A DNA stretch of 64,000 nucleotides from Oscarella lobularis (lineage: Eukaryota; Porifera; Homoscleromorpha; Homosclerophorida; Oscarellidae). Below are positions 43,788-56,400 of this stretch, piece after piece (the stretch's first letter is position 1; every line of letters begins with the position of its first letter). Location: positions 1-64,000 of the forward strand of contig NC_089176.1 of the NCBI RefSeq assembly GCF_947507565.1. The letters are read 5' to 3'. The translations under genes and the position numbers were made by a program. The notes under the pieces are model-generated. The model ran no database searches. It saw only the letters and a list, made by a program, of their open reading frames with translations, and was not told the origin of the DNA.

Positions 43788-46613
43788 TTATGAACGCCTA
43801 CTATCACACATTTGGCAATTCGAATCCTGTGGCTTGTTTATAAAGGTGCACGCTGCGCATGCCCAATTGCCCTTCACTGCCCCTTGATTCTCTGCAATCG
43901 CCGCTATAGGATAAGCGGAGGGAGGACCACGCCCAGTTAAATTATCTAAAAAAAGACCCCGCCTCACCCATTAATTATAATTAATTAATTAATTAATTAT
44001 ACGTACAATGCTCCACAAGAACTTCGACGGTTTTCCATTCCTGCGATTCTTTCCACTGCATCACGGCAACTGCGTCTTTTTGATAAATTGCTTCACATAA
44101 GTGTCGAACCAAGGGCTAAGTAAGGGGGGGAAGGAGTGTATCTCTCTATCTCTCTATCTCTCTCTATCTCTTACTTGAATTATATCTATTGTTTCACACG
44201 TGGCCAGAAAGAGAAGAACGTGAAAATCGGCCATCGTCGTCATAAACTGATCCCTTGGCTGTTTATGCATGCAGCTAGCAAATTGTTCAAAACTCTAAAA
44301 AAATCTTCAATATTAACAAATCCTATTATTGATTATTGCCACTTTTTTCACTCGCCTGAACGTCTCCTACGTCACTGCGATTTTCTACAACAAACGGCTC
44401 AGTAGAACTACCGGGAAGCAAAGGCTGCGGATCCTGGGGAAACGCGGCGGGGATCTGTATGATAAAAGTCTAAATTTCTACTATGGAAAAAATAGGATAG
44501 TCTCACATCAATAATGAGATATTCTATAGGAAGTGGACGAGCTACTTTGTATCCTTCCTTCTCCTATATCCCCCCCAATAGAAACGCGTTTGATTTATCC
44601 CCATTGACTCTTCGACTTACCTTGTATAAAACGTCTGGAATGTATCGTTCTGACGTCGATTCTCTAATGTATCCTAATTCGGGTGCGTCGAGTGTGGGAA
44701 CCAGATAGTCATCTTGAACGAGATTCGCACACTGATTAGAAACCTTTTTTAATTAAATTAAAAAATCAAAAAAATACTAAGAGGAGAATTTCCAAACCTG
44801 ATATCCCTCAAAATGAATCTGCCCAGATTCGTTGCCTAGCAACAAACAAATACAATGATTTTTATTTTATGGATTCAATTTCGTACCTGTTACGATTACA
44901 GTGACAAATTTGGAGCCAAACGTCCCGGATGGAGCCAAGTGACAAGCGTTGGGATGTTGCAACTGAAAATCGCCCGCCATAATGCATTCCTCCGCAGTCA
45001 AAAAATAAGACTCCTAATAGGGGGAAAAAACAATAACTAATATATATGAACACTATCTAATAATCGATTAAAATTAATTAATTAATTAATATATGTCCCT
45101 TACCCCGTTTCTCTTATATTTGACGAGTGTTCTGTCTTCGCGACGCGGCTCTAAATCGGTGAATATCCAGCCAACCTCAAGAAAAAAAGGAGAATCACTA
45201 CTACTACTACTACATGTAACTAACTAACTATTCGGTCAATAAATACTTTTTTCATTTTTAAATGCGCTGCTATTTTATCAGCTACTTCTCCTTTTTCGTC
45301 GACAAGTAATTCTACGCTATTTGCTGTGCTCGCTTGAGGGGGTTCGTAGATCGCTGAAACGACGGCTTTTATGCCAAGAGGAACGTCTCTGTGAACTTCG
45401 TAGCGTCCATATAAGTAGCCAATCCTCTAAAGAATAATTAATAAAACTAATATTATTAATTACTACTAACCTGTTTGCCACTTTTTCGCCAATAATTCAA
45501 AAATCGATCGACAATATTCGGATGCTCAAAAAGAATGTTATCCACGTGACGATAAATCTGACGTCACGCATACATAGAAGATGAATAAAATTGATATTAA
45601 TTAAAGAACATACCTGACGCTTGAGTGTTATGGTACTCGCCATTTCCTTCCATTCATCTTGAGATTCGCGACCGCGAATTTTTCCCGTTCCACTACTCGA
45701 CTCCAGAAACGCATACTTGCCCCTAGATAAATAAATCAATAAATAAATAAATAATTATTAAATATTAAAAATTAATTAATTATTAATTATTAATTATTAA
45801 TTATCAATTATTAATTAATTAATTAATAATAGTTTCTTTACTTGTCGACGCCACTTGTGATCTTTCTCACGTACGAATGAAAGGAGAGATGTTTGATTGG
45901 AGGATCTCGACTCTTCAAATAGCTCTCATCAAATGGCTGAAATGATGACGTCATAACATAAGAAAAAGACAAGAGAATTTACCTCAATTGGCAAACAATG
46001 AACACACTTTGCATTCAATCCATGACGACACCTAAAAATAATATCAATAATTATTTAATTAAAATAATTATGATGACTTACAGTTGAGTGTCTCGATTTC
46101 TTTTGATTGTTCCATCTTCTTTGCTCAATAAAACGTCGACTTCGTCTTCTTCGACGACAATGACGTCATTTCCCTTTATTTCGACTTCTTTTCTTTCCTC
46201 CATCTCGGCTCTCCCGAATTCCACGAGAAAGAACATGTGACCGTTACTAAAAATAGATCTCCACAAATCGAATCTTACGGGCACGTAAGCTTACGAGATA
46301 TTTTGAGAAAATAACGTCGTTCTCGAAGACGATTTCAATTCGGGGCCTGAATCGCGACTTAGCATCAGGTGAAACGTTCCTACGTCCAATCCGTAGCACT
46401 TTGCGACCTGTCGAAAGAGTTTTGAGTCGAAAACGAAGTCGAAACGAACTTCGATTTCACTTTTTCGTAAACTATCGCCGTCGTTTCCTGCTCGGAGACG
46501 TCGATTCGCTTCGTTCCAGATCGCGATTGAATTCGAATGATCTTCGAGAAGCAAAAAAGCGACTGTAAAGACGAGAAAACGGAGAAATACGTGGCGACGT
46601 CACATCTTACCAT
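43788..46613 (-). CDS. NPLOC4: NPLOC4 (Npl4), ubiquitin-recognition cofactor of p97/VCP
   Basis: More than a dozen exons. The first coding exon is just ATG (46611-46613), spliced to SLFCFSKIIRIQSRSGTKRI (UBX-like N-terminal domain), then VAKCYGLDVGTFHLMLSRDS and LLSKEDGTIKRNRDTQL. The first zinc site follows (CRHGLNAKCVHCLPIEPFDE), then the MPN domain: KGKYAFLESSSG, IYRHVDNILFEHPNIVDRFL, RKSGKQRIGYLYGRYEVHRD, ESYFLTAEECIMAGDFQLQH, FGSKFVTVIVTG. The C-terminal RanBP2-type finger reads WACAACTFINKPQDSNCQMC, ending DSRRS. Npl4 with Ufd1 feeds K48-ubiquitinated proteins to p97. The exon after the first zinc site reads GRESQDEWKEMASTITLKRQ where other animals have a second zinc knuckle. Confidence 0.94.
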
Positions 46614-46624
46614 TTTCTCTCTAA

Positions 46625-46750
46625 AGGCAACGTGCGCTACTCTGACGCTCCTATGGCAATAGCACGTGACATTTATCGACACCACTATAGGAACGTGCGC
46701 TACTCTCCTTCTCAAAAAGCAATAGCACGTGACATTTATCAAGACACAAG
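46625..46750. promoter_or_regulatory. Duplicated E-box promoter element upstream of NPLOC4
   Basis: Two direct copies, starting at about 46629 and 46691, share AACGTGCGCTACTCT and CAATAGCACGTGACATTTATC. Each carries CACGTGA, and on the minus strand TGTCACGTGC, an E-box of the MiT/TFE or USF type. They lie 15-135 bp upstream of the NPLOC4 start codon. Regulation by such factors is inference. Confidence 0.55.
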
Positions 46751-46817
46751 GGGAAGAGGTGTAAGCCAGCCAGCCATACACATGTAAACAAAAAAAGTCA
46801 ACAAAAAAATAGTGTAG

Positions 46818-47783
46818 TTAGAGTGCATCCTTGCCTCGCTTGAAGCTCGAGTAGATGGGAATGGGCAACTTTCGACTGCTGAGCACAAAACGATAGATAA
46901 GTGCAGCGAGAATTCCGCCCAATGGTGGCCCAACAAAATAGACGTAAAGATTCTCGTAAGAATCATAGGCTACTGCTGGACCCAAGCTGCGAGCTGGATT
47001 CATACTTGCTCCAGACAAGTTTCCACTAAAAATAAAATAATGAATAGTTAATTATTATAATTTTCTCCTATATCATACCCTGCAAGAATGCCGGATCCAA
47101 CTGCAAATCCTATAGCTAAAGGTGCTAAATTGTTGCTTCCCTTTGTATCGATTGCCACAGTGAGGACAGTAAGAACGAGAATGCACGTGAGAAAAGTCTC
47201 AAGTCCAATGGCTTTGCCACTCGAAATATCTGGCGCATTCAAAGTAATTGTTACATTTGCTGGCAACGTGGCTAAACCCTAAAATCAATATTAATTAATT
47301 AATTAATTAATTAATGTATTTGTCTAACTTTGGTCAATGCAGCTCCAACCATTCCTCCGACTAATTGAGATATAACGTAGCCAAGAGCAACTCCCGGAGC
47401 AATAGCACCGCTCAGAAAAACACCAAACGTAACGGCCGGATTCAAATGACCCCCACTAAGGATCATCCAATGATCACGTGGTGTCAATTATTATTCGTTT
47501 CTCACCTCGCATTGGCCGTGATGGAAACGAGAACGAAAAGAGCGAATGCGTGTCCCAATGCGACGTCGATCACGCCGCCGCTATTGAAACTCGCCAAAAT
47601 TCCCGAAAAAACGAAAAGCGTCGTTCCCACGAACTCGGCGATGCACGGCCTAAAAAGCAATTTCCACCAATCGATTTGCTTATTAACGTTGTTGTTTCCG
47701 CCGCCGCCGCCGCCGCCGCCGCCGCTGTTCGCTTGGCTCGGATTGACAAGAAGAGGCGATTCTGCTTCGTCACGTGATGCCAT
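46818..47783 (-). CDS. Aquaporin-8-like channel
   Basis: Five exons. The cytosolic N terminus MASRDEAESPLLVNPSQANS is followed by a Gly run and WWKLLFRPCIAEFVGTTLFV. The first NPA loop is SGGHLNPAVTFGVFL and the second LSGASMNPARSLGPAVAYDS; both NPA motifs are intact. Other helices: VALGHAFALFVLVSITANA, GLETFLTCILVLTVLTVAID, LAPLAIGFAVGSGILAG, LYVYFVGPPLGGILAALIYR. The sequence around the loops is closest to aquaporin-8 (water, ammonia and peroxide channels). It ends SSFKRGKDAL. N-terminal length and di-leucine ESPLL suggest endosomal sorting. Confidence 0.9.
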
Positions 47784-47988
47784 TCCTTCGAGTACACGTA
47801 ATACGGGTTCGACGCGCTGTTGAGAGTCGATTTTGACCGAAGATCGCTACGTAGATCAAAGGAAAACGCTTTAGATCCGCTCGGAGTCGTGGCTTTGTTC
47901 TTACCTCGCGGCGTACTTCCGACTGGTGAGTAAATTTATGCAAATAACCAGCACAACGCGCGCTACAACCACGTGATTATCTTTGTTC

Positions 47989-49921
47989 TCAGTCTCCAAG
48001 TGGAACATCTCGAAACAGATACGACATCGACTCGTCGTTGTGAATTCGACGAATGGCCTCGCCAAGCATAACACTCACATCTACAATTTTAATTTTGTCG
48101 CATTTCGATGCGAGTTCTTCCGCCGGTAGAGTATTCGTCACAACGACCTTAATTAATTAATTAATATTAATAGTATTATATCTTCTTACTTGCCTCGTCT
48201 ATAGGCGATGATTCGAGTGATTCCAAAGTACTCTCGTCAAATATTCCATGCGTTGCCATGGCGTAGATTTTATAGGATCCACGCTCTTTGAGAGTTTTCG
48301 CTACAGAAATAATATCATCAATGTCGTCAATCTCATCATCCTTTCAAAGAACACCTCAATTAATCAATTAATATTAATTAATTATTTTTTACCACAATAA
48401 TTGAAATTCTTCCACCCACGTCTCCTACAACATTGACAGTAGCCATTCCCCCGCTTTCCGTATCTACACCCCCACTAGGCGTCAAAGGTCTTCCAACTAA
48501 AAAAACAGGACCCGTATGAATAATTGAAAGCAAAGAAACTACTGTATCTATGTGTCTTCTAATTGCGAAGAGCGATACCTTCCCAAGAGTACACTGAGGA
48601 CACAGCCAATCAGCAGTGAGCAGCATAAACACGCACAAAAATTGAACGTGAAAGCTCGCACACCATCAATCAATTAATTAATTAATTAATTAATTAATTA
48701 AAACCGTGGGTGCAGCAGAGAAGAGAATCCTTCAACAATTGACTCACTTGAATAGGTAAATGAGCTCGATTCTTTTCTTTCCGCTTTGCTCTTTTGAACA
48801 GAATCATTCGTTGGTGACGGAGTTTGAGATGGAGGTGGAGAATCTCGGCCGTCCTCCTCCTTCTCCTTTTCCTGAAAACGATAATCGCCGTGAACAACAG
48901 CAATTGCAAGACCGAGACGTTCTGAATAAGACGTCGCTCTGAGAGAAGAAATAAATAATTAAATAAAATCACCACCACGTATGTACCTTCGTGCAGCTCC
49001 CGGATGTCTAGCAACAAGTACAGCGTTTCTATAGTCAGGAATCTACGCAACGTCGATTTTTGATATTAATTAAAACTCGTATCGTCATGGTTACGTTATC
49101 CCGGATGTATTGAATTAAAAATGGCGACGCGCGCAGATTGTCGACGGGAAAATCGAAAAAGCCTTGAATTTCCTTCTGATGTAAATCCATGGTAATGAGA
49201 TGCCCCACCCCTATTTTTTTCCATCATTAATTATATTATATTAATTATATTTTCTTTTCTTGCCTGATCGCTTCATCATTTGAGCGACGAGTTTGCACGC
49301 AATCGATCCTCTCTTCCTCATGCGAGATTGTCTCGAATAGGGAAGATAAGGCATCACGGCGACGATTCGCGCCGCAGACGACGTCTTGCATGCATAACTC
49401 AATATGAGCAATTCCATAACAGCAATATTCATACTGGGACTAGGAAAAAAATGTCTCCACTCCAGTAGCAGATACTTATAATACGTGATAATTAGATCTG
49501 GGATTATTAGCGTGGAATAATTGTCTTGCATCTCATAGCAACCACCTAGTATGATTGGACACCTAGCTGGCTATTAAGAGATGCGATGACGTCATCTCTA
49601 AAGGGGCCCCCCTTACCCAGATCCTGTTTGTATAATAAAGACGTTCTTTCCGCGAACCGATTCCTTGATGTCAATCTGAATTTCTGCACGGGGAAAAACG
49701 ATCGCATCGTAACGAACGAGTGCTCTTCTGTACCTCCGTTTGCAAAATTCGTGACGTCGCAATCTCCCAATCGAATTCCAGAGCGTCTGCGCAGAATCCC
49801 TTCGTAAAAACGCCTCGAGACACGATCCCCGCCCTCACCTGCATATCGATTCAGCTAGCGAACGATGCGACGATCCAGTAAAGACAACCTGGCCAGCATT
49901 TCGTCCCGTAAAGGCGGCCAT
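47989..49921 (-). CDS. PRPSAP1: PRPP synthetase-associated protein (PRPSAP1/2-like)
   Basis: About nine exons. [20 protein letters not shown] begins the first; later parts read [112 protein letters not shown], a hydrophilic insert ([14 protein letters not shown]), [15 protein letters not shown] and [20 protein letters not shown], ending [11 protein letters not shown] ... [20 protein letters not shown]. The [12 protein letters not shown] and RMRKRGS phrases and the insert are those of PRPSAP rather than catalytic PRPS. These proteins bind and restrain PRPP synthetase, the entry point to nucleotide synthesis. Choice between PRPSAP1 and PRPSAP2 is not possible. Confidence 0.88.
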
Positions 49922-50009
49922 TCGACGACAACACACGTTTTTAATACGGGACCCGAGCAGTTCCCGGAAACTTTCTCCCCCAAAAATAAAAAAAGAAAGA
50001 ATACTCTCT

Positions 50010-51732
50010 CTATACGGGCGTCCCAATATCACTCTCCGTAAGCAACTTCTCCCTCTTCAAAATAAGAACTCTTCCAACAGCGCGATGAACTTGCACTTGC
50101 ATGGGCCCGTATGCAATTCTCTCACCATCAACAGACATAATCTCTGGCACGCGTCTCGCCCCGCCCACTTCCGGTTCGAGTCTCATCGCTCGAACACCAA
50201 TTAATTCGGTACCCGGAACATGAATATGATGTCCTTCTTCCATTTTCAAAAAAGATTTTAGCACGGCTAATCTGGAGCACGTGGCCGGAATAACAAAGAC
50301 ATAAAGAATGCCCCCTGCTAAATGAGCTGATGGCGCTATAAATAAATCGGAGCCTATGTGCGTTAGGAGAGAAGCGGCCAACGTCACAAATTCCCCGTCT
50401 ATAACTTTCCAACCCTTTTCTTCACTTGGCTCCTCATCAAAAGACGGTAATAAATGAGAAACGGGTTTCGAATTCGATTCAATGGAATTTTCTTTTGATA
50501 ACGCTTCTGATTGGCTGACGGGTAAATAGTAGAATTTCCCGCGATATTTTGGCAAGGAGAGGAGTTCGGAGATAAAACCGGCAGTGAAACGAGCTTCGCC
50601 CATCCACCGAAATTGCTCCGATTTGATATCGATATTCGCTACGATACCCCACGTGACGCTGAGGAAACTATAGCGCGTTTCCGTGGGCGTGTGAACGGAG
50701 AGAATATCCAGGGGGGCGGAGCGACCTCTAGCGCACGCGAACGCCGCGCAAGTGGGAGTAAACGGTTCACTAGGGAATTTATATAAGGGACTTAGAGGGT
50801 TCTTATGTACTGTGTTTTGCTTACTTGGCTAAATGGAGTAGAGAACAGACTAAGGAATTACCTGAACCACCTGGAATTGCTCCTAGAGGAATTTTCATGG
50901 CTTTCGACCAATCAGGTCTCGCCATGAAACCGTTGATAATCTTTTATAAAAAGACAATTACAAAATTACTGTATTTTTATTAATAACTTACTTCGTGATG
51001 TAGTCCATCTCCGGAAACAATAATTATTGCGTCAAAATCAAAGATATCTTCGCGTGTTTCCACTGAATTTCTCGCATGACCTTCATACTCTAGAAAAAAT
51101 TAATATATTTATTTATTTATTTATTATTGAATCAATACCTGTTATAATGACTTCCGTCTCGATTTCTGCTCGAGCGAACATGGGCGCAACAAACGTTCTA
51201 TAAATTCTCTCCGCTTTGCCACGCCCACTCGCCGGATTAACAAACACGAGAAATTTTCTTTGAGGAACGCCTTACGGATATTGAAATGACATCACGGATG
51301 ACGTCAAAGGATGTGCGATGACTCACCGCTCTTTCCGTGTACGCGTTCCATGAGCTGTCCCTTCCACGCTTCCGCTCGCGTCACGTGATCGTCGTGACCC
51401 TCCTCCTCTTTCGCGTACAATTTGACTTCGCGAAAGCGACGATCTTCTTTCTTCAGTATCGATTTCGTTTTCGGATACGCGAATACGGAGATTGCGATCG
51501 TCGACGAGCGCGAATCGCGTTCGATCGACGCTCCAACAATATCCGCGTATGGAACAAAACATTTTTTCGTCGCGTTGCGACGTTCCGTGGTCGTCGAACT
51601 CATTAGAATGCCGTCGGTCGAAAGTGCGACATCGTAGATGAGACCGTTTGGCGTGGAAGACAGGCGAAATTTCGTCAGTTCCAACGTCTCGTCCATTGTT
51701 CGACTGCGATAGCGCGCTTTACGCTGACGCAT
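50010..51732 (-). CDS. SPHK1: Sphingosine kinase
   Basis: Several exons. The N-terminal PH-like part (MDETLELTKFRLSSTPNGLI, KKCFVPYADIVGASIE, KLYAKEEEGH) precedes the DAGK catalytic domain: GVPQRKFLVFVNPASGRGKA, FDAIIIVSGDGLHHEIINGF (nucleotide-binding SGDG), KIPLGAIPGGSGNSLVCSLL. The C-terminal lobe has LDILSVHTPTETRYSFLSVT, WGIVANIDIKSEQFRWMGEA, RFTAGFISELLSLPKYRGKF, and ends TESDIGTPV. The enzyme makes sphingosine-1-phosphate from sphingosine at membranes. Two in-frame Met (51732 and 51696) are candidates for the start; the second, MDETLEL, fits the family better. Whether SPHK1 or SPHK2 cannot be told. Confidence 0.93.
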
Positions 51733-51848
51733 TTGGAGGTGTGTCGTCTAAAAAATTAAACAATTAGCGCAGAAAACGTCACAGAAAAGCCAGGGAGTAG
51801 TCTAGTTCAGCGGTCAGCCTAGCACGGCAATCATCTGCGAATCCGGAG

Positions 51849-52842
51849 TCATTTGTGAGACTGTGACAAAAGAGGTTTTTTTTCCGAGTCTTCTTTCCGC
51901 TGGTACTTTCGATGCTGACGCGGAGTCCCACGTGGAGAATTTTGATGGCGCGAGGCAGTCATGGTGCTGTAGCGAAGAGAATCACGCCCTTTCTTGACAT
52001 TGATTTTTTCTGTTGCTTTGCTGACAGCTGCACAAGCGCGTAAAGCTTCCTGCCATCTAAATGTTATCAAAGCCCTGTAATTGAACGTACTTCCCTTATA
52101 CATGCATCATTTACCTTTTGCACAACTCTCTATCGGGGGATTCAAATGTCAAAAGCTCACTCCTTCCTTGGAGAAGCATCAGCCTGTCAACAAAGTCGCT
52201 GCTTTCTATTTTTACATCGTCAACAGTTGCAAGACATATGGAATCACTGTACTCTTTGGAGAAAAGGATATCATGCGTATGAGTTATATAGTTACTAAAC
52301 TGTACGCACCGTCCCGGCGAGTTCCCCACAAAAGACTGAGCGTGTTGTTACTTGCATCCTCGGCAATCCAAAAATGGCGATTGTCCCGACTGCCGCCAGT
52401 GGTAAAAGCTTTCACTTTCGATCTGTGATGTTTTGTAAACGTTGAACCTAAATCATTACTTGAAAAAAGCCTTCAACATTTACAACAAATATACCCCCCC
52501 CCCCCCCCCCCCCCCCTAAGGCTAACCTTCTGTGATCATGTCGCAGTGCTTTTCGTAGACATAGTAACAATTATAGCACATCAGTGCGTCATGAGCGGAA
52601 GATTCAACGACGCACTCTCGGACTTGAGCAGCAGGAGCAGGCTTTGTTGAGAAACAAAAGCAACAGCACCTCACAACTTCCTTATTAGAGTGATGATAAC
52701 GACCGCCGCAGAAATGACAGACAACACTGCAATCTGTCGTCATTTCAACATCGCAGAACATGCATTTCGAGCATTCTTCGAACGTAGTCCAGTAGCTTGG
52801 ATGGCACTTTCGAGCTCGTATGTTCTTGAAAGAAGACATCAT
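51849..52842 (-). CDS. Unrecognised protein: Cys-rich zinc-binding N terminus plus PH-like domain
   Basis: Four exons. Exon 1 (52842 to about 52528) encodes MMSSFKNIRARKCHPSYWTT, then CSKCMFCDVEM, CSVVCHFCGGRYHH, RCCCFCF and CYNCYYVYEKHC, some 15 Cys/His in CxxC pairs that should bind two or more zinc ions, as in FYVE/PHD/ZZ-type folds. Exon 2 (to about 52312) reads HFWIAEDASNNTLSLLWGTR, exon 3 DSICLATVDDVKIESSDFVD and LLTFESPDRELCKR, exon 4 ALITFRWQEALRACAAVSKA followed by a basic tail ending QSHK. The run of beta-strand-like segments ending in TFRWQEALRA resembles a PH domain closing helix. I know no protein with this exact pair. The intron after exon 1 contains a 23-bp C run. Confidence 0.6.
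52494..52516. repeat. Poly(C)23 homopolymer in an intron
   Basis: Twenty-three consecutive C (poly-G in the sense of the minus-strand gene) just inside the first intron, about 12 bp from the 5' splice site. Assembly length may be inaccurate. In the pre-mRNA it would be a G-run able to form a quadruplex. Confidence 0.9.
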
Positions 52843-53441
52843 TTCTTGCGAAGGTCCGGGCTGAGTTGAGCTAACGCGCGCTTACATACGGGCAAGCCGT
52901 GTAGCTCGCGCGAAGGAGGCCTCACCTTCACAGATGCGTCGACGTCGCGAATCGAGGCCAGCACGAAGAAGAAGAAGAGTACGAGTTTATCTGCGCAAAA
53001 AAAATTAAAGAAAGACGATGTTTAGATTTACGGCACTTCAACACAGGCTGGACCTTCTCTCGCGTGCTTTAGGGTGGGCGTGCCGGGCGCGAGGAATGAC
53101 GCCCGAACAAATGACGTATGGTCGATCACGTGAGTTAGACACCTGACGGGCCCTGTTGCCTATAAATCAATGAACACGCACACTACGTACCTGAGGGCGG
53201 TATAAGGAAGGCTACTAACAAAAGTTACATCACCTGAAATTTCAAAGAATCCAAGGGATCTCCGGAACAGACGTCTGAAGCTCGAAGAATCCATCGCTTT
53301 TCCTATCTATAGTAGTCACAGTTATTAAGAAAATAGTCTCTAAACTCAGCAAAATGTCTAGCGCCGAAAATTGCACACACCAACACCAACACACCATACT
53401 ACAGGAAAGTGGCATTCCGAGTTGAGTTCATGATATAATGA
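52843..53441. other. Intergenic between the Cys-rich gene and VPS35L
   Basis: About 600 bp. The first part is the likely promoter of the Cys-rich gene (GC-rich, GACGTCGCG at about 52939). CCATCACACGTGAG-type E-box sequence occurs at about 53120 (GATCACGTGAG). The rest is probably the 3' flank of VPS35L. No coding signal recognised. Confidence 0.4.
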
Positions 53442-56400
53442 TCATGCTCTTGACTGTAAAGTCATTTTCCCGGCCAAATCAGCCCAAGCACCGCCACGGG
53501 CTTTCACAGCTCGAATAGTCCGAGCCTAGAGAAAAAGACATATCTCTAACACTGATCTCCCAATTATTGATTATTTTACCATATGCTTTGTATCACCTAG
53601 ACCGTGTTTTTGAGACAAATTCCACAAATTCGTGGCTAAAGCAGACACGTTAGGATTTTCGACGTCAGCGTGAATTATCAGCTGGCAAAAAAAGCGAAAA
53701 GCAAGTGCAGCTTGCTTTGTTTGATTCTACACCACCAGATATAATCAATCAATTAATTTAAAAAATCATTTTTACCTCTTTTCCATCTGATAACGATTTC
53801 AAATGAGTCAAGATTTCTTCCAAAATAGTCTTAGCTATTTTTCCGAGCTCAGCAACGTATTTTCTGTCTCCCGCATACAAATCATCATTGGTATCAACTG
53901 GGCGGCAACACAAGAAAATAAATCTAAAATTAAATTTGAACTATACAATCTCTAGAAATACCTTTATCAACACCAAAAGCGTAGCGATCCTAAGAAAAAA
54001 TATTAATAAATAATAAATATTGATTAGTTACCCCTCTTATATCCTTGTACCTGACTTGAAGCACAAAGAAGAACGTAAACATCCACGTATAAGTTCACTT
54101 TGGCATCACATCGATCCCTTCAAAAATCAAAAGATGATAATAGCGGAAGTGATCCGGAAAAACGACATACCAGTCATACTCTTGAAGAGTGTTGAGAAGA
54201 CCCTTGAGAATGTAATGAATTCCATGATCCGGGTCATCCTAAAAATTAATTAATTAATTAATTAATTAATTCTATTATCTAACTTACGGGAACATAGAGA
54301 AGACTGGCAACAAATTGTGTCAAATACCTTTGCACCATGGGCTCAGTTGACTTTGTACTTCCATCAACATCTAAAAGATCACGTGAGAGTGCTAATTAAT
54401 CAAATCAAATAATGTACGTACCTATTGTCTTTGGGACTTCCGGTATCAAGCTAATAGCAGCCTTGAGGAAAGCATCACCTAAAGTAAAGTAGAATTAAAA
54501 CTTAGGAGCCGTCTATTAGCCAATAGCTTCGCGGTTATTTATTAATCAAGTAGGGCTGGGACTCCACATGTAGAATTTCGGATATTATTAGCCAATAGTT
54601 TCGCGATTAGAGACTATAGATTCTCTCTTTATTTTAGAGTGAGTACGGCCAAACGTCTTCAAGAGAAACCTTCACAAATAATATTTATATATCTCACCTT
54701 GAGCTAATGCTTGATTAAGTATCGCAACTTGACCGGTAATGAGATACAAGTTGAGTCTCGAGAATAAATCATGTATGGATGGAATAGTGATGTAGCAATA
54801 GGCAGCACAAGCCTAAAATAGAACAATTGAATTCATCCTCATACAACGACTACAACGACTACAACGACTACAACGACTACAAAGGCTACAACTGCTAAAA
54901 AGGCTACAACGACTACAAAGGCTACAACGACTACAAAGGCTACAACGACTACAACGACTACAATGACTACAAAGGCTACATCTACTACAACGACTACAAC
55001 GACTACAAAGGCTAAGGCTACAACGATTACAAAGGCTACAACGACTACAAAGGCTACAACGACTACAACGACTACAAAGGCTACAACTGCTACAAAGGCT
55101 ACAACGACTACAAAGGCTACAACGACTACAACGACTACAATGACTACAACGACTACAAAGGCTACAACTGCTACAAAGGCTACAACGACTACAAAGGCTA
55201 CAACGACTACAACGACTACAACGACTACAAAGGCTACATCTACTACAACGACTACAACGACTACAACGACTACAACGACTACAACTGCTACAAAGGCTAC
55301 AACGACTACAAAGGCTACAACGACTACAACGACTACAACGACTACAAAGGCTACATCTACTACAACGACTACAACGACTACAACGACTACAACGACTACA
55401 ACGACTACAACTGCTACAAAGGCTACAACGACTACAAAGGCTACAACGACTACAACGACTACCACGACTACAACGACTACAACGACTACAAAGGCTACAA
55501 CTGCTACAAAGGCTACAACGACTACAACGACTACAACGACTACAAAGGCTACAACTGCTACAAAGGCTACAACGACTACAACGACTACAACGACTACAAA
55601 GGCTACAACTGCTACAAAGGCTACAACGACTACAAAGGCTACAACGACTACAACGACTACAATGACTACAACGACTACAAAGGCTACAACTGCTACAAAG
55701 GCTACAACGACTACAAAGGCTACAACTGCTACAAAGGCTACAACGACTACAAAGGCTACAACGACTACAACGACTACAAAGGCTACAACTGCTACAAAGG
55801 CTACAACGACTACAAAGGCTACAACGACTACAACGACTACAATGACTACAACGACTACAAAGGCTACAACTGCTACAAAGGCTACAACGACTACAAAGGC
55901 TACAACTGCTACAAAGGCTACAACGACTACAAAGGCTACAACGACTACAACGACTACAAAGGCTACAACTGCTACAAAGGCTACAACGACTACAAAGGCT
56001 ACAACGACTACAACGACTACAATGACTACAACGACTACAAAGGCTACAACTGCTACAAAGGCTACAACGACTACAAAGGCTACAACGACTACAACGACTA
56101 CAATGACTACAACGACTACAAAGGCTACAACTGCTACAAAGGCTACAACGACTACAAAGGCTACAACTGCTACAAAGGCTACAACGACTACAAAGGCTAC
56201 AACGACTACAACGACTACAATGACTACAACGACTACAAAGGCTACAACTGCTACAAAGGCTACAGCGACTACAAAGGCTACAACGACTACAACGACTACA
56301 ACGACTACAAAGGCTACAACGACTACAACGACTACAATGACTACAACGACTACAAAGGCTACAACTGCTACAAAGGCTACAGCGACTACAAAGGCTACAA

